From positions 1 to 6,863 of the forward strand of contig JANJWY010000252.1 of assembly GCA_024709285.1 (NCBI GenBank): a stretch of DNA of 6,863 nucleotides. The letters are read 5' to 3'. Positions within the stretch are counted from its first letter, which is position 1. Each line of letters starts with the position of its first letter. Below the pieces are notes generated by a model. It was not told where the DNA came from. It did not search any database and saw only the letters and a program-made list of their open reading frames with translations. The translations under genes were made by a program, and so were the position numbers. Shown one piece after another: positions 5,835 through 6,863 of this stretch. The DNA comes from Erysipelotrichaceae bacterium. Its GTDB lineage: Bacteria > Bacillota_I > Bacilli_A > Erysipelotrichales > Erysipelotrichaceae.

Positions 5835-6863
5835 ATGTTTAAGAAATTATTAGCTCTTCTGGCAGTTGTACTAGTCACGGCGTCTTTAGCCGCATGTCAA
5901 CCTGCAGTAGTAGAAGAAGCAGCTCAAGGTGTTACCGACACAGAAATCTTAATTGCAAACTGTGCGGCAACTTCCGGTGCATTTGCTCCGGTCGGCGTTC
6001 CGTTTATTGCTGGGATTGAAGCTTACTTGAAGGTTTTAAATGATGCCGGCGGTATCAATGGCCGTACAGTCCGTTTCTTGCACCAAGATGACGAATTTGA
6101 TCCGATCAAAGGTAAAGCATGCTTACAGACGATGGTAGAAGATGAAAAAGTATTCGCAATCGTCGGTCACTTCGGTACACCGGTCGTTGGTGCTACCTTG
6201 GAAGACCTAAAAGATTATGGTATTCCGGCAGTTTATTTTGCTACCGGTATCGGTCAGTTGTATAATGATAAAGCAGAAGGCCGCGACCGCGGAATCATGC
6301 CGGTACAACCGATTTACAGAACAGAAGGCCAAATCATGGTCGCTCGTGCTGTCGCATTGTCCGGTGCTAAAAAGATTGGTGTCATCTATACCAATGATGA
6401 TGATGGTAAAGACTTATTATGGGTCGCACAAAAACAAGCAACCGCTTTAGGTTTGACATTGGTTGAAGCTCAAGTTACCGCGGGTGCTACCGATGTCTCC
6501 GCAGCAGTTACAACGATCAAAGAAGCCAATGTTGACTTCATTATTGGTGCTGCTATTCAAGCAACGATCGGTACGATCGTTAAAGAATTGGCTGCTCAAG
6601 GCGTTGATAAAGATGTTATTACTACGTATGTAAACGTTGCTCCGGTAATCGCTCAACAATTTGAAAATGAAATTGCCGGTAAATTCGATGTTTATGGTAA
6701 TGGCTGGGTTTCATTTGAAGGCGACCGCATGGCTGAACTGCAAAAATTCGCAGCCGCAGCTCCGGATTACGCAGCAAATGCTTATGCTATGACCGGTTGG
6801 ATCGCTGCTCACTTCTTCACAGAAGGTTTACGTCGCTTAGAAGAAGATGATGTCATCACTTGG
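5835..6863 (+). CDS. ABC transporter substrate-binding lipoprotein (Liv/HAAT type), 3' truncated
   Basis: The first 343 residues of an extracellular substrate-binding protein with the type I periplasmic-binding fold; the frame is still open at the window edge. Residues 1-21 are a lipoprotein signal peptide: MFKK, a hydrophobic core, then lipobox LAAC with Cys21 as the lipidated residue, anchoring the protein outside the membrane. The mature part starts the usual fold at ILIANCAATSGAFAPVG (38-54), with NDAGGINGRTV as the family's hallmark loop. It continues through VGHFGTP (110-116), YFATGIG (134-140) and IGVIYTNDDDGKD (181-193). Full-length relatives are about 380-420 residues, so roughly 40-80 residues are missing. 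It sits directly after livHMGF and completes the importer. The ligand pocket segments do not look like those of the well-studied leucine-binding proteins, so the ligand may not be an amino acid. Family and role are clear; the ligand is unknown. Confidence 0.94.
   Translation, partial: MFKKLLALLAVVLVTASLAACQPAVVEEAAQGVTDTEILIANCAATSGAFAPVGVPFIAGIEAYLKVLNDAGGINGRTVRFLHQDDEFDPIKGKACLQTMVEDEKVFAIVGHFGTPVVGATLEDLKDYGIPAVYFATGIGQLYNDKAEGRDRGIMPVQPIYRTEGQIMVARAVALSGAKKIGVIYTNDDDGKDLLWVAQKQATALGLTLVEAQVTAGATDVSAAVTTIKEANVDFIIGAAIQATIGTIVKELAAQGVDKDVITTYVNVAPVIAQQFENEIAGKFDVYGNGWVSFEGDRMAELQKFAAAAPDYAANAYAMTGWIAAHFFTEGLRRLEEDDVITW

Noticed and set aside
6217..6450. Plus-strand open frame of 77 codons inside the binding-protein gene
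   Set aside because: It is out of frame with a clearly coding lipoprotein gene that runs from 5835 to the window edge, and shows no motif of its own.

Overview
The window reads as one continuous plus-strand operon of eight genes, cut at both ends. It suggests a low-to-moderate G+C Gram-positive bacterium (Bacillota; perhaps a clostridial or erysipelotrichial lineage, by general look only). The reasons are strong Shine-Dalgarno sites of the AAGGAGG type, a lipoprotein-type substrate-binding protein, UGA used as a stop (at 454 and 2390), and base composition that looks mid-40s %GC by eye. I cannot name the species.

Layout: (1) 1-456, the C-terminal part of a FabG-like short-chain dehydrogenase/reductase. 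(2) 453-1346, an alpha/beta hydrolase with a complete Ser-Asp-His triad. (3) 1361-2392, a thiolase-fold protein of the ketoacyl-ACP synthase III (FabH) type with an altered active-site triad. (4) 2389-3264 and 3271-4284, two LivH/LivM-type membrane permeases. (5) 4271-5095 and about 5070-5789, two LivG/LivF-type ATPases. (6) 5835-6863, a lipoprotein periplasmic-binding-fold substrate-binding protein that runs off the right edge. Genes overlap or nearly touch throughout. The only real spacer (5790-5834) sits before the binding-protein gene and carries a small repeat/hairpin structure and the strongest ribosome binding site. No RNA genes, mobile elements, CRISPR arrays or convincing terminators were seen, and no stretch over 300 bases lacks a gene.

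How they may work together: genes 4-6 form a complete importer of the hydrophobic amino acid transporter (HAAT/Liv) class. Members of this class carry branched-chain amino acids, but also urea, short amides, aromatic acids and other carboxylates. Its tight linkage to a reductase, a hydrolase and a Claisen-type (thiolase-fold) enzyme suggests that the cargo is an acyl or keto compound which the three enzymes then oxidise, cleave or hydrolyse, rather than a plain amino acid. That is inference from context; neither substrate nor pathway can be read from the sequence.

The most interesting points are the Cys-His-His (not Cys-His-Asn) arrangement in the FabH-like protein, the placement of both non-consensus ATPase motifs in the same composite nucleotide site of the LivG/LivF pair, and the possibility of two mutually exclusive hairpins just before the binding-protein gene.
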